A stretch of DNA of 64,000 nucleotides from Ancrocorticia sp047602305 (GTDB lineage: Bacteria; Actinomycetota; Actinomycetes; Actinomycetales; Actinomycetaceae): positions 3,100,001 to 3,164,000 of the forward strand of contig JASGHO010000001.1 in assembly GCA_047602305.1 (NCBI GenBank), written 5' to 3'. Below, piece by piece: positions 48,890-56,904 of the stretch. Position 1 is the stretch's first letter, and every line of letters starts with the position of its first letter. The translations under genes were made by a program, and so were the position numbers. Under the pieces are notes generated by a model, which saw only the letters and a list, made by a program, of their open reading frames with translations, had not been told where the DNA came from and searched no databases.

Positions 48890-50572
48890 CTATGCCGTAA
48901 TGAGGTCGCGGCGTCGGAACCCCACCACTCCCACCGCCACCAGCCCGGCCGAGAGTGCGGCGAGAACCGCGAAAGATCCCCACGAAATCTCCGTGCCGGG
49001 ATACTCTCCCACGTGCGAGAACGGTGAGAAATCCTGCCAGGGAGACCCAAGTTGGAGCATCTGACCAAACAGGCTCATGAAAGCGCCGTAGCCAAACAGT
49101 GCCCAGGCCGCGCCCACCGCGCGCGGCAGAGATCCGTAAAGTGCTACGGCGAGGCCGAGCAGCAGCCACACTGGTGCTACCTGAATCGTGTGGCCGAGTA
49201 CGGTTTCTCCGTAGAGTTGCCAGTCGCCTACGCCCGTGATCGCAGCGCCGATCGCGGTGCCCGCCCCTGCCAGCGCCATCAGAACAAGGGAACCGCATGC
49301 GCTCACCGCGGTCCAGGCCCCGAGCCACTGGCCACGCCCCACAGCCGCCGCGAGAATAGGCTCAGCGCGCGTACCCTGCTCCTCGGCTTTGAGGTACTGG
49401 ATCGAGAGGATGGCGTAGACCGCCACCATAATGCCGAAGTAGAGCGCCATGAATCCGAGATAGCCGTCGAGAACACTGCCGGATCCGCCCATGAGCTGGG
49501 CAATCTCCGGCGGCAGATCGTCCATGGCCTCGAGCATGGGCTGGGAGAATGCGCCGAGGATAATTCCCAGTAGGAAGAGTGAGACGGACCAACCAACAAG
49601 AGACGGACGCTGCAACCGGTAGGCGAGTGCCAAGGCGTTTCCGAGCCACCGTGGTGCCCGCGCCGATCCAAACCGTTCAGAGAAAATACCCGAACCGAGA
49701 TCGCGGCGATCAAGCAGCCGGTAGGCGATCGCGATGAGCACAGCCGTCAACCCCAGCGAGTAGAGCAACGGCCACCAGCGATCGAACACAAGCGGTGCCG
49801 TCTGCTGGGACCACCCGAGAGGGGAGAGCCACGACATCCAGGTGAGATTGCCGTGCTGGACGGCGGACATATCTCCCAAGCCGCGAAGAACAAACGCCAT
49901 GGCAAGGACAATTCCCGCGATACCGGAACCGGTCCGGGAGTACGGAGAAAGTTGCGCGGTAATAGCGGCAACTCCACCGAACACAAGTCCCACGGCTCCC
50001 ACGCTCGCACTGAAAAGCAGCACGGGAGCAAAAGAATCCGGCCGCGCTCCTGAGAAGTAGAACGCGCCGGCGACGGCGCAGGAGGCAAGGATATTCATGG
50101 CAGTAACCACGATGAGTGTCGCAGTGAGTTGCGCGTGCCGCCCCACCACATTGGCGCGCACCAGCTCGCCGCGCCCGGTTTGCTCCTCAATCCTTGTGTG
50201 CCGCGAGATCGTGGTAATGCTCATGAGTGCGGTGGCGAGCATCATGTACAGCCCATAGACGCCCACAATGATGATGGGGACGCTGATGTTCTCGAAGCCG
50301 TATCCGGGCCCGCCGATGAGTCCCATAATGGGATTCGATGCCATGATGGCAAAGCTCTGCAGTGTGGCGTCATCGAGGATGAATCCGATGGCGTTAGCGA
50401 CGTACACCACCAGCATCATGATCCCGAAAATCCACGCCGGAAAACGAATTCGATCGCGGTGCAGGATGAAGCGAACAAGGTCCAGTGTGCCCGTAAAAGC
50501 ATTGGATTGAGCTGACGATAGGGCCGAGCTCGCCTCTCCTGCGCTCAGCCGCGGCGCCGTCGTCGTACTCAT
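48890..50572 (-). CDS. ABC exporter permease (TnrB3-type, antibiotic/polyketide exporter family)
   Basis: A 560-residue membrane protein with two homologous halves of about six transmembrane segments, each starting with a conserved cytoplasmic helix (LVRFILHRDRIRFPAWIFGIMML and YRLQRPSLVGWSVSLFLLG). Each half has a polar loop with Glu-rich motif (RIEEQTGRGELVRANVVGRHAQL; YLKAEEQGTRAEPILAAAVGRGQWL). This duplicated layout is the actinobacterial exporter family often linked to antibiotic efflux. ATG 50572 overlaps the ATPase stop (ATGA). The exported compound is unknown. Confidence 0.87.
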   Translation of the reverse strand: MSTTTAPRLSAGEASSALSSAQSNAFTGTLDLVRFILHRDRIRFPAWIFGIMMLVVYVANAIGFILDDATLQSFAIMASNPIMGLIGGPGYGFENISVPIIIVGVYGLYMMLATALMSITTISRHTRIEEQTGRGELVRANVVGRHAQLTATLIVVTAMNILASCAVAGAFYFSGARPDSFAPVLLFSASVGAVGLVFGGVAAITAQLSPYSRTGSGIAGIVLAMAFVLRGLGDMSAVQHGNLTWMSWLSPLGWSQQTAPLVFDRWWPLLYSLGLTAVLIAIAYRLLDRRDLGSGIFSERFGSARAPRWLGNALALAYRLQRPSLVGWSVSLFLLGIILGAFSQPMLEAMDDLPPEIAQLMGGSGSVLDGYLGFMALYFGIMVAVYAILSIQYLKAEEQGTRAEPILAAAVGRGQWLGAWTAVSACGSLVLMALAGAGTAIGAAITGVGDWQLYGETVLGHTIQVAPVWLLLGLAVALYGSLPRAVGAAWALFGYGAFMSLFGQMLQLGSPWQDFSPFSHVGEYPGTEISWGSFAVLAALSAGLVAVGVVGFRRRDLITA

Positions 50573-51498
50573 GAGAGGTGACCGTTCAACTCGTCGCCGT
50601 AGTGACGTAGCAGCAACTGTTCGAGAGTTGGGGGAGTGGCGTTGATGGCATGGATGCCGCGGCGGGCCAGCTCGCGCATCACCTCGGGCAGCTGCGCCGT
50701 ATCCACATTCAGGCTGGTCTGCTTGCCTTTGGGGTGCAGGTCGTGAACACCTTCCCACCCAGCTAGATCAGTGATGGGCTGCGCCGTCGTGACGGTGACA
50801 GTGGTGCGGCCCAGATGACGCAGGTCGGTGAGCGAGCCGGTCTCAACGATCTTGCCCTTGCGGACGATGGAGATACGATCGGCGAGAACCTCCACCTGGG
50901 CGAGAATGTGGCTGGAGAGCAGGACGGTGTGCCCGGCCTCCTTCACCTCACGGATGCACTCCTGGAATACCGCTTCCATGAGTGGATCGAGGCCGGCGGT
51001 GGGCTCGTCCAGGAGAAGAAGCTCGACGTCGGAGGCAAGCGCCGAAATAAGCGCCACCTTCTGCCGGTTGCCCTTGGAATAGGTGCGGCCCTTCTTGCGC
51101 GGGTCGAGATCGAAACGCTCAATGAGTTCGTCGCGCTTCTTGACGTTGACTCCACCGCGCAGCCGCGCGAACAGGTCAATCGCCTCCCCGCCGGTGAGAT
51201 TCGGCCACAGCTCCACATCGCCCGGAACGTAGGCCAGGCGGCGATGAAGGGCGACGGCGTCGTGCCACGGGTCTGATCCGAAGAGCCGAACAGTGCCGCC
51301 GTCGTGGCGAAGAATCCCCAACAAAATACGGATGGTGGTGGATTTTCCAGCGCCATTGGGGCCGAGGAAGCCGTGCACCTCGCCCGGTTCGATGCGAAGA
51401 TTGAGGCCCCGAAGCGCCTCGACTTTGCCGAAGTTCTTGGTGACATCCCGCAGATCAATGATGAGTTCGGAGTCTGGAATCGCTGCATGCTTGGGCAT
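50569..51498 (-). CDS. ABC exporter ATP-binding protein (DrrA/TnrB2-like)
   Basis: A 309-residue ATPase: Walker A GPNGAGKST, signature YSKGNRQKVALISAL, Walker B LLLLDEPTAGLDPLM and switch LLSSHILAQVEVLADR. The C-terminal 90 residues form the regulatory domain of this exporter class. The signature YSKGNRQK is the usual variant in the family. ATG 51498 (MPKHAAIPD) is preferred to the 13-residue longer frame; GAAAGAAG lies upstream. First gene of a two-gene operon. Confidence 0.9.
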   Translation of the reverse strand: MPKHAAIPDSELIIDLRDVTKNFGKVEALRGLNLRIEPGEVHGFLGPNGAGKSTTIRILLGILRHDGGTVRLFGSDPWHDAVALHRRLAYVPGDVELWPNLTGGEAIDLFARLRGGVNVKKRDELIERFDLDPRKKGRTYSKGNRQKVALISALASDVELLLLDEPTAGLDPLMEAVFQECIREVKEAGHTVLLSSHILAQVEVLADRISIVRKGKIVETGSLTDLRHLGRTTVTVTTAQPITDLAGWEGVHDLHPKGKQTSLNVDTAQLPEVMRELARRGIHAINATPPTLEQLLLRHYGDELNGHLS

Positions 51499-51548
51499 GG
51501 GATGCTTCTTTCGTAGCAAGAAGGTGCGGTTGAGCAACTGCTCTGTGA

Positions 51549-51896
51549 CTATTGTGCTCCTTCGATTGCCTGCGCGAGTAGGTGCGCGTGAGATCTCCCC
51601 ACGTCTTTCGCGGCGATGAGTAGCGTGACCGTGCCTTTGCGCGCCTTCTCGGCAAGAGCGACGACGGCGGGATTACCCTCCAGTTCTGCCGCGTAACGTG
51701 AGCGAAACTCGGCATCGTCAATATCGCCGTGATGCCAAGCTTTCCGTAACTCGGCGGAGGGAGAGGCATCCTTTCCCCATTCGTCCATGACGAGGTCCGA
51801 CTTGGCTACTCCACGCGGCCAGAGCCTGTCGACGAGCACGCGATAGCCATCCTCGGGAGTGGCCGCCTCATACACGCGCTTAATCCTGATGGTCAT
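51549..51896 (-). CDS. DUF488 family protein
   Basis: A 115-residue protein with the DUF488 core: RIKRVYEAATPEDGYRVLVDRLWPRGVAKSDL, WHHGDIDDAEFRSRYAAEL and TVTLLIAAKDVGRSHAHLLAQAI. GGGAGGG lies directly before two adjacent ATGs (51899, 51896); the second has the better spacing. Family members are small single-domain proteins of unknown role. A short gap separates it from the ABC operon. Confidence 0.85.
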   Translation of the reverse strand: MTIRIKRVYEAATPEDGYRVLVDRLWPRGVAKSDLVMDEWGKDASPSAELRKAWHHGDIDDAEFRSRYAAELEGNPAVVALAEKARKGTVTLLIAAKDVGRSHAHLLAQAIEGAQ

Positions 51897-51899
51897 CAT

Positions 51900-52165
51900 C
51901 CCTCCCGGAAGAGCAGTTCTTTCTCCGATCCTGCCACCGATCGTCAGGTATATCGAGGGTGCTGATGGATTGGTCCGGAAGTCGTGATCCGGTGACTGGA
52001 AAACTCACCCGATCCGGTGACTGGAAACTGGTGACTGGAAAACTAAGTGGCCTCCACAGCGACATCCCCTGCCGAATACGGCACGGGATGTCGCTGTGAA
52101 GGCCACCGGGAGATCCTGCCAGTTGGCCGAACCTATTGGCGCAACCTCCTAGCGAGTAGCTTCAA
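51900..52165. other. Short intergenic stretch with repeats
   Basis: Three near-copies of ggtgactggaaact lie between about 51,990 and 52,044, followed by family B copy 5 and a cgaacctattggcgcaacct segment. The reverse complement of this last segment recurs, with one change, at about 56,127. Confidence 0.55.
52042..52108. repeat. Family B palindrome, copy 5
   Basis: Arms 52,047-52,068 and 52,085-52,106 pair over 21 of 22 positions. The loop itself contains TGCCGAATACGGCA, a smaller hairpin. The outer arms carry GTGGCCTCC, a variant of the GTGGGCACC of copies 1 and 3. Confidence 0.85.
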
Positions 52166-53326
52166 CTAATTCCGCCCGTTGCCCCAGGCGCGGCCAATGG
52201 CGGAGATGACTCCGGCGAGCGCCGCGGCGATGGGCCAGACGATCCAGGAGATTCCCCAGGCATCCCAGCCGAAGCTCCAGATGAAGAACACGAGCAGCGT
52301 GAGGGGCCAGAGAACCGCATTTGCCACGCGGATGGGGCGGGGGAATGACTTTTCCACTTCCTCTTCGCTGGGCTCGGGATCGCTGAGGGTATCAGAGACG
52401 GAGGCGGCCCAGTTGGCGGGGAGGAAGATGAACAGTCCGAGAGCCACGATGATCAGAGTGAGTGGTACTCCGACGCCTGGCAGCTGCTCTCCCCAGGCGC
52501 CTGCCGATTCGCTCAGCAGGCCGGAGGCGAGGGTGGGAACGGCGGCGAGAATCCACAGCGTGATGGCGATGACCAGTGCTCGGGTACGCCCGCCTTCATA
52601 GAGCGATCGCTGCTCCTCGGCCCAGGCGGTGACGGTCGAGTCGGGTTCGAAACGCCCCTCGTTGATCTCCTCAAAGGTGCGGAATGCCTGCTGGCGCTGC
52701 ATGATGAGCATGACGCCGAGTGCCACCACCACAAGGAGGATGACGAGGCCAATAAGGGATCCCACTGAATCGCTCACCGGGAATCGAGGATTGCTTCCGA
52801 GAACTGAGAGGAAGATGAGGGCCGACGGCGAAACCGTGAAGAGTGCGACCGCAGCGCCCAGCAGGTTGCGGGTACGGAACATTGCCTCCGAGTAGGCCAT
52901 CGCCTCCTGCATCGTGATGGTCGGATAGGAGGAATGTGACGGGTTTGCATAGGCAAATTCGTCGTAGCTCGATCCGGCAGCACCGTAAGTCCCGCCACCG
53001 TAAGTCCCAGTACTGCCGTAACCGCCATACGAATCCGCCGGAGAAAACCCTCCCGCAGGGGAAGTCGAGCCGGCTTCGGGGTAGGGTGGCGGCGCCGTCG
53101 TCGGGCGAATATCGGAAGCAATTCCCAGCACCGGGGCGAGTTCGTCAAGGTTTCCGAACTCGGTGATGACCTTGCCCACGGCCTCGTTGTTGGAGCGTCC
53201 GGCCGCGATGGCTTCGTTGTAGGCGTCCTCCATCATTCCGCGGAGATCTTCCTTGGCTTCAAGAAGTCGGGGAGTCTGCGGGTAGGGCGAGAACATGGTC
53301 TCCAGATAGGCATTGATGACGTCCAT
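52166..53326 (-). CDS. Permease-prefix-domain membrane protein, PadR partner
   Basis: 386 residues. Residues 1-70 (MDVINAYLETMFSPYPQTPRLLEAKEDLRGMMEDAYNEAIAAGRSNNEAVGKVITEFGNLDELA) match the helical prefix domain that often sits before permeases next to PadR genes. A Gly/Tyr/Ser-rich linker (75-125) and about six transmembrane segments follow. Its ATG abuts the PadR stop (TAAATG), so they are one operon. The function is unknown; envelope-stress signalling has been suggested for related gene pairs. This is inference. Confidence 0.75.
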   Translation of the reverse strand: MDVINAYLETMFSPYPQTPRLLEAKEDLRGMMEDAYNEAIAAGRSNNEAVGKVITEFGNLDELAPVLGIASDIRPTTAPPPYPEAGSTSPAGGFSPADSYGGYGSTGTYGGGTYGAAGSSYDEFAYANPSHSSYPTITMQEAMAYSEAMFRTRNLLGAAVALFTVSPSALIFLSVLGSNPRFPVSDSVGSLIGLVILLVVVALGVMLIMQRQQAFRTFEEINEGRFEPDSTVTAWAEEQRSLYEGGRTRALVIAITLWILAAVPTLASGLLSESAGAWGEQLPGVGVPLTLIIVALGLFIFLPANWAASVSDTLSDPEPSEEEVEKSFPRPIRVANAVLWPLTLLVFFIWSFGWDAWGISWIVWPIAAALAGVISAIGRAWGNGRN

Positions 53327-53656
53327 TTAGAGGATTCCCTTCACAAAGCGGTCAACGACAGATTTTGTCGCTTCCCATTCCTGGCACTTGGAGACGAGGC
53401 CATCGTCGCCAACAGGAGTAAGTTGATAATACGTTCGTTGTTTTCCGGACTCCGAGACGCCGGGGAAAGATTCCACCCAGCCGCTTGTCTCGAGCCGCTT
53501 GACTGCTGAATACAGTGTGGTCTGTTTGATGTTGTACTGCCCATCCGAAAGCTCGCCGATGGTTTTGGCTAGCTCGTAGGCGTAGGAGGGGCGTCCCCGC
53601 AGGATCGACAGGATCATGATGTCGATGTAGCCGCGGATTGCGTCTGCGCTGATCAT
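53327..53656 (-). CDS. PadR-family transcriptional regulator
   Basis: A 109-residue winged-helix protein of the short PadR-s2 type: GYIDIMILSILRGRPSYAYELAKTIGELSDGQYNIKQTTLYSAVKRLETSGWVESF then KQRTYYQLTPVG. A C-terminal helix should dimerise. GGAAGGAGG precedes ATG 53656. A palindrome at 53,685-53,707 just upstream is the likely autoregulatory operator. Co-transcribed with the membrane protein gene downstream. Confidence 0.9.
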   Translation of the reverse strand: MISADAIRGYIDIMILSILRGRPSYAYELAKTIGELSDGQYNIKQTTLYSAVKRLETSGWVESFPGVSESGKQRTYYQLTPVGDDGLVSKCQEWEATKSVVDRFVKGIL

Positions 53657-53684
53657 GTTCCTCCTTCCGGTTGTCTACGTTCAG

Positions 53685-53707
53685 CGTACTACGTCAGACG
53701 TAGTACG
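53685..53707. promoter_or_regulatory. Candidate PadR operator
   Basis: CGTACTACGT-CAG-ACGTAGTACG, perfect 10-bp arms, 29 bases upstream of the PadR start. Further TACGT half-sites (ctacgttcag, gtacgtctag) flank it. It lies in the region shared with the divergent HAD gene. Confidence 0.65.
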
Positions 53708-53795
53708 TCTAGTGGAGCGTAGTGAACATCTCTGGGATATTTCCGCAGACCCTTCTAGGATGGTCGGGTGCATCGACAAGATGCCAAGAAAGGAC

Positions 53796-54620
53796 ATGCG
53801 CGCAGTGGACTCTGCTAAGAACAGGTACGTGCCGGGAAAGAAGCTGATCTTCCTGGACTTTGATGGAACGCTCTCCGATTGGGAAGGAGTTCCACCCGGG
53901 CATGTGCGGGCGTTGCAGGAGTTGCAGGCCAATGGCCACCTTGTGTTTTTGTGCACGGGCCGTCCCCTCAGCGGGGTGAACGAGGACGTCCGAGCCCTGG
54001 GCTTCGACGGGCTCGTGTGTGCGGCGGGCGGCTTCGTCTTCATTGACGGCCAGATTCTTGCCGACAGGCGCTTTGATCAGGACGTGGCCACTCGCGCCGT
54101 CGACCTTCTCAATGAGCACGACGGCATCTACATCCTCGAGTCACCGAATCACGTGTACGTGCGGGCCGAGGCCGAAGCGCCCCTGCGCAGACTGTTCCGA
54201 ACGCACTTGGACATGCTGGAGCGGCTCCGAGTCCGCGACGACCTCCACGGAGTGTCCTTCAGCAAGATCACCGTGATCCACTCGAAAGCACGGATCGTTG
54301 ACCTCGCGCGGGAGATCGGTGACGCCGTCCAGGCCCTGCCCAGCTCCATTCAGGATCGGGGAGAGTCCTCGGGCGAGATCCAGCCGAGCGATGTGAACAA
54401 GGCGGTGGGGATCGACGTCGTCGTCGACTATCTGGGTGCCGATCTGGCGGACACCATCGCCTGTGGCGACGGGCTGAACGACGTCGAGATGCTGGCCCAT
54501 GCCGGAGTTGGGGTGGCCGTTGGTTCGGACCAGCGCGTGCTCGACGTGGCCGACATGGCCGTTCCGGGCCCGGAGAAGGAGGGCCTGCGCGTCGCCTTCT
54601 CCGAACTGGGCCTAATCTGA
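53796..54620 (+). CDS. HAD-superfamily Cof-type phosphatase
   Basis: 274 residues from ATG 53796. HAD motif I is FLDFDGTLSD, motif II FLCTGRP, motif III Lys in SDVNKAVGIDVV, motif IV CGDGLNDVEML, followed by GVGVAVGSDQRVLDVAD. The alpha/beta cap between motifs II and III is the type IIB of Cof/YwpJ enzymes, which act on sugar phosphates and similar small molecules. The frame is open further upstream, but AAAGGA stands just before this ATG; ATG 53781 and GTG 53805 are alternatives. Divergent from the PadR operon. Confidence 0.85.
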   Translation: MRAVDSAKNRYVPGKKLIFLDFDGTLSDWEGVPPGHVRALQELQANGHLVFLCTGRPLSGVNEDVRALGFDGLVCAAGGFVFIDGQILADRRFDQDVATRAVDLLNEHDGIYILESPNHVYVRAEAEAPLRRLFRTHLDMLERLRVRDDLHGVSFSKITVIHSKARIVDLAREIGDAVQALPSSIQDRGESSGEIQPSDVNKAVGIDVVVDYLGADLADTIACGDGLNDVEMLAHAGVGVAVGSDQRVLDVADMAVPGPEKEGLRVAFSELGLI

Positions 54621-54691
54621 TCTGGCCGATCTAGTTTGGACGGGGTGGCCCGGCTGGTTTGGCTGGGCCGCCCCGGTCCAGTTCGACGTAT

Positions 54692-54973
54692 CTACTCCGC
54701 GTAGAGCCCGAGTGCGATGATCTTCTCGCGAAGTTCGGCGTCACTCGGCTCCACCTGGAAGGTACCGTCCGAGAAATGAACCACCGGGATGCGCATCTGG
54801 CCGCTGATCTCCTGGGCCCTCTGCGGCGCACCTTCTTCGGTTTCCAGGTCGTGATAGGTGTAGGCGACGCCGAGATTGTCCAGCAGTTTCTTGGACCTGC
54901 GGCAGTCTCGGCACCACAGCGCACTGTAGAAATCGATCGTTGCGGTTGTTCCGTCCGGCGCTTTTTCACTCAT
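54692..54973 (-). CDS. Mycoredoxin/glutaredoxin-like thiol protein
   Basis: 93 residues with a thioredoxin fold. The active site is WCRDC (Cys21, Cys24), the cis-Pro is in MRIPVVHF and the C-terminal strand DGTFQVEPSDAEL is glutaredoxin-like. Actinobacteria lack glutathione, and such proteins reduce mycothiol mixed disulfides. The C-R-D-C active site differs from the common C-G/P-Y-C, so the partner may differ. The start is ATG 54973. Single gene. Confidence 0.85.
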   Translation of the reverse strand: MSEKAPDGTTATIDFYSALWCRDCRRSKKLLDNLGVAYTYHDLETEEGAPQRAQEISGQMRIPVVHFSDGTFQVEPSDAELREKIIALGLYAE

Positions 54974-55245
54974 GGGTTCACCCTATGTGATTGGTTGGGA
55001 TATCGGAACGGCGTGAGTCGGCTGAACGCCGGTAGCGAACGTATCCGGTCTTTTTGACGACGACGGCGCCCGCCCGCTCGCCTAAGTCTCGCGTCACCTT
55101 CGGTGGAGAACTCCCCACCCATATTGTGCTGTGAGCAGACCCCGGGTTACGGTGCCTCGTCCATCTCCACTAGAATGACTACAGAACATTGCTCTGTAGT
55201 TTTGCTCTGCAGTGCTCGACCGTGCTCATCCGCCTAGGAGGAATT
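54974..55245. promoter_or_regulatory. Upstream region of the Bax inhibitor-1 family gene
   Basis: A -10-like TAGAAT (55,171-55,176) is followed at once by a hairpin ACTACAGA/TCTGTAGT (55,178-55,200) at the expected transcription start. It could be an operator or a 5' mRNA hairpin. A ttgacgacgacggcgccc motif is at about 55,053. Confidence 0.45.
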
Positions 55246-56121
55246 TTGAGCAACAACCCAGTCATGAACCGCAATCCCTATTTCAGTGGGAACGCGACTA
55301 CCCCCACGATGCCGCAGCAGGCCCCTTATGGTCAGCAGTACGGGGCGCCGAATTCGCAGCAGTTCGCTCCGCCGCCGCCCCAGGGTTACTACCCTGACCA
55401 GCAGGCCCAGCAGTACGCTCCTGCGCAGGGTGCTTTTGAACCGCAGGCCCGCTCCGGTGGCATGACGTACGACGACGCCATGGTCAAGACCTTGATCCTT
55501 CTGGCCGTGGCCGTGCTTTCTGGTGCTGGCACCATGGCGTTCCTGCCGCTGGAGATGGTGATGCCGGTGGCTATCGGCGCCTCCCTCGCAGCCTTCGTGC
55601 TCGGTATGGTGGCCGCCTTCCAGCGTATGGTCAAGCCTATCTTCGCGATTGGCTACGCACTGCTTGAGGGCATCGCCCTCGGCGCTCTGACCGGCGCCCT
55701 GAATTTCTTCTACCCGGGCGTCGCCATTCAGGCGGTTCTCGGAACCGCGGTTGTTGTGGGCGTTGCTGTGGCTTTGCACATGTCTGGCACCGTCCGGACA
55801 ACACCCCGTGGCCGCAAGATCGTCATGGTGGTGCTGATCTCCTACATGATCTTCGGCATCCTCAACATGGTTCTCGTCTGGACCGGCGTGATGAGCGGCT
55901 TCGGTATGCGCAGTGGCTCCTTCGGGATCCTCCTTGGTCTCGTCATCATCGCGGTGGCTGGCTACATGCTGATCGGCGATCTTGAGACCGTCAAGCTTGC
56001 GGTTGCCAATGGTGCTCCCAAGGAGTTCGCATGGACCTGCGCCTTCGGAATCGTCATGACGATCCTGTGGATCTACGTTGAGGTCCTGCGCATCGCCGCC
56101 ATCCTGGCATCGGATCGATAG
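55246..56121 (+). CDS. Bax inhibitor-1/YccA family membrane protein
   Basis: 291 residues. Residues 1-70 are a Gln/Pro/Tyr-rich cytoplasmic tail (QQYGAPNSQQFAPPPPQGYYPDQQ). Seven hydrophobic segments follow, with family landmarks MTYDDAMVKTLILLAVAVL, YALLEGIALGALTG and YMLIGDLETVKLAVANGAPKEFAWTCAFGIVMTILWIYVEVLRI. TTG 55246 is chosen because AGGAGG lies 4 bases before it; ATG 55264 is the alternative. The bacterial family is linked to calcium leak or membrane-protein quality control; the role here is unknown. Confidence 0.88.
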   Translation: MSNNPVMNRNPYFSGNATTPTMPQQAPYGQQYGAPNSQQFAPPPPQGYYPDQQAQQYAPAQGAFEPQARSGGMTYDDAMVKTLILLAVAVLSGAGTMAFLPLEMVMPVAIGASLAAFVLGMVAAFQRMVKPIFAIGYALLEGIALGALTGALNFFYPGVAIQAVLGTAVVVGVAVALHMSGTVRTTPRGRKIVMVVLISYMIFGILNMVLVWTGVMSGFGMRSGSFGILLGLVIIAVAGYMLIGDLETVKLAVANGAPKEFAWTCAFGIVMTILWIYVEVLRIAAILASDR

Positions 56122-56161
56122 TCAGAGGTTGCGCCAATCGGTTCGTGAAGAACCGAGAAGA

Positions 56162-56209
56162 ACAATAACGAAGGGGACATCCGGTTGCGGATGTCCCCTT
56201 CGTTATTGT
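56162..56209. terminator. Bidirectional terminator, 22-bp perfect stem
   Basis: Bases 56,162-56,183 pair perfectly with 56,188-56,209 around GTTG. The AT-rich outer part serves as A/T tract in both directions. It lies between convergent genes. Confidence 0.92.
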
Positions 56210-56221
56210 GGTCGGTTTCGA

Positions 56222-56626
56222 CTACTTCATTCCCAGAACGTCGACGACGAACACGAGCGTATCGGTGCCCTTGATGCCGGCTCCGGGGTGGCCATTACGG
56301 CCATAGCCCTTCTCCGGCGGGATGGAGATGAGCAGGCGCGAACCGACGTTCTTACCCACGATGCCCTGATCCCAGCCCTGGATGACCATGCCGACCCCGA
56401 TCGGGAAGGATGCCGGAGCGCCACGAAGGAAGGAGGAGTCGAAGAGTCCGCCGCCCCAGATCTGGCCGTGGTAGTTGACTTCGATCTCGCGGCCAGCCTG
56501 AACGGTGGGGCCGCTGCCTTCCTTGAGCACGGAGACGTGCAGACCGCTGGGAGCGGGGCTCTCCGGGAATGTGAGTACCGGGTTCTCTCCGAACTCGCCG
56601 GTGACCTCGGGAAGTGTGACTGCCAT
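56222..56626 (-). CDS. FKBP-type peptidyl-prolyl isomerase
   Basis: 134 residues, cytoplasmic. The FKBP core spans about 28-134: GSGPTVQAGREIEVNYHGQIWGGGLFDSSFLRGAPASFPIGVGMVIQGWDQGIVGKNVGSRLLISIPPEKGYG, with the active-site Tyr, Phe-Asp, Val-Ile and Trp of the family. It catalyses proline isomerisation during protein folding. ATG 56626 follows AGAGGATTTTC. Divergent from the UvrA-like gene. Confidence 0.93.
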   Translation of the reverse strand: MAVTLPEVTGEFGENPVLTFPESPAPSGLHVSVLKEGSGPTVQAGREIEVNYHGQIWGGGLFDSSFLRGAPASFPIGVGMVIQGWDQGIVGKNVGSRLLISIPPEKGYGRNGHPGAGIKGTDTLVFVVDVLGMK

Positions 56627-56904
56627 GAAAATCCTCTCGTAGATGATTCCTCAAGTTTAAACGCAGGTGCTTGATAGTGAGCACTGGGTTCTCGCAGGGG
56701 AGAGTTTTATGCGCGGGTAACGAATTGTGGTTCTCGTTCAGGCAAGATTCTTGTGCTTGCCCAGGTAAGACTCTTGTGCTCCTCGTCGGCTCTCGAGTAC
56801 TCTCGTTCCTCTGGTCTCGCATCAGCGAGAACGGAGTACTAGAGATCCCACTCCATGGGCTACGGCCTGAGAGTGGAGCCTCTCGACGAGACAAGGCGGG
56901 CACT

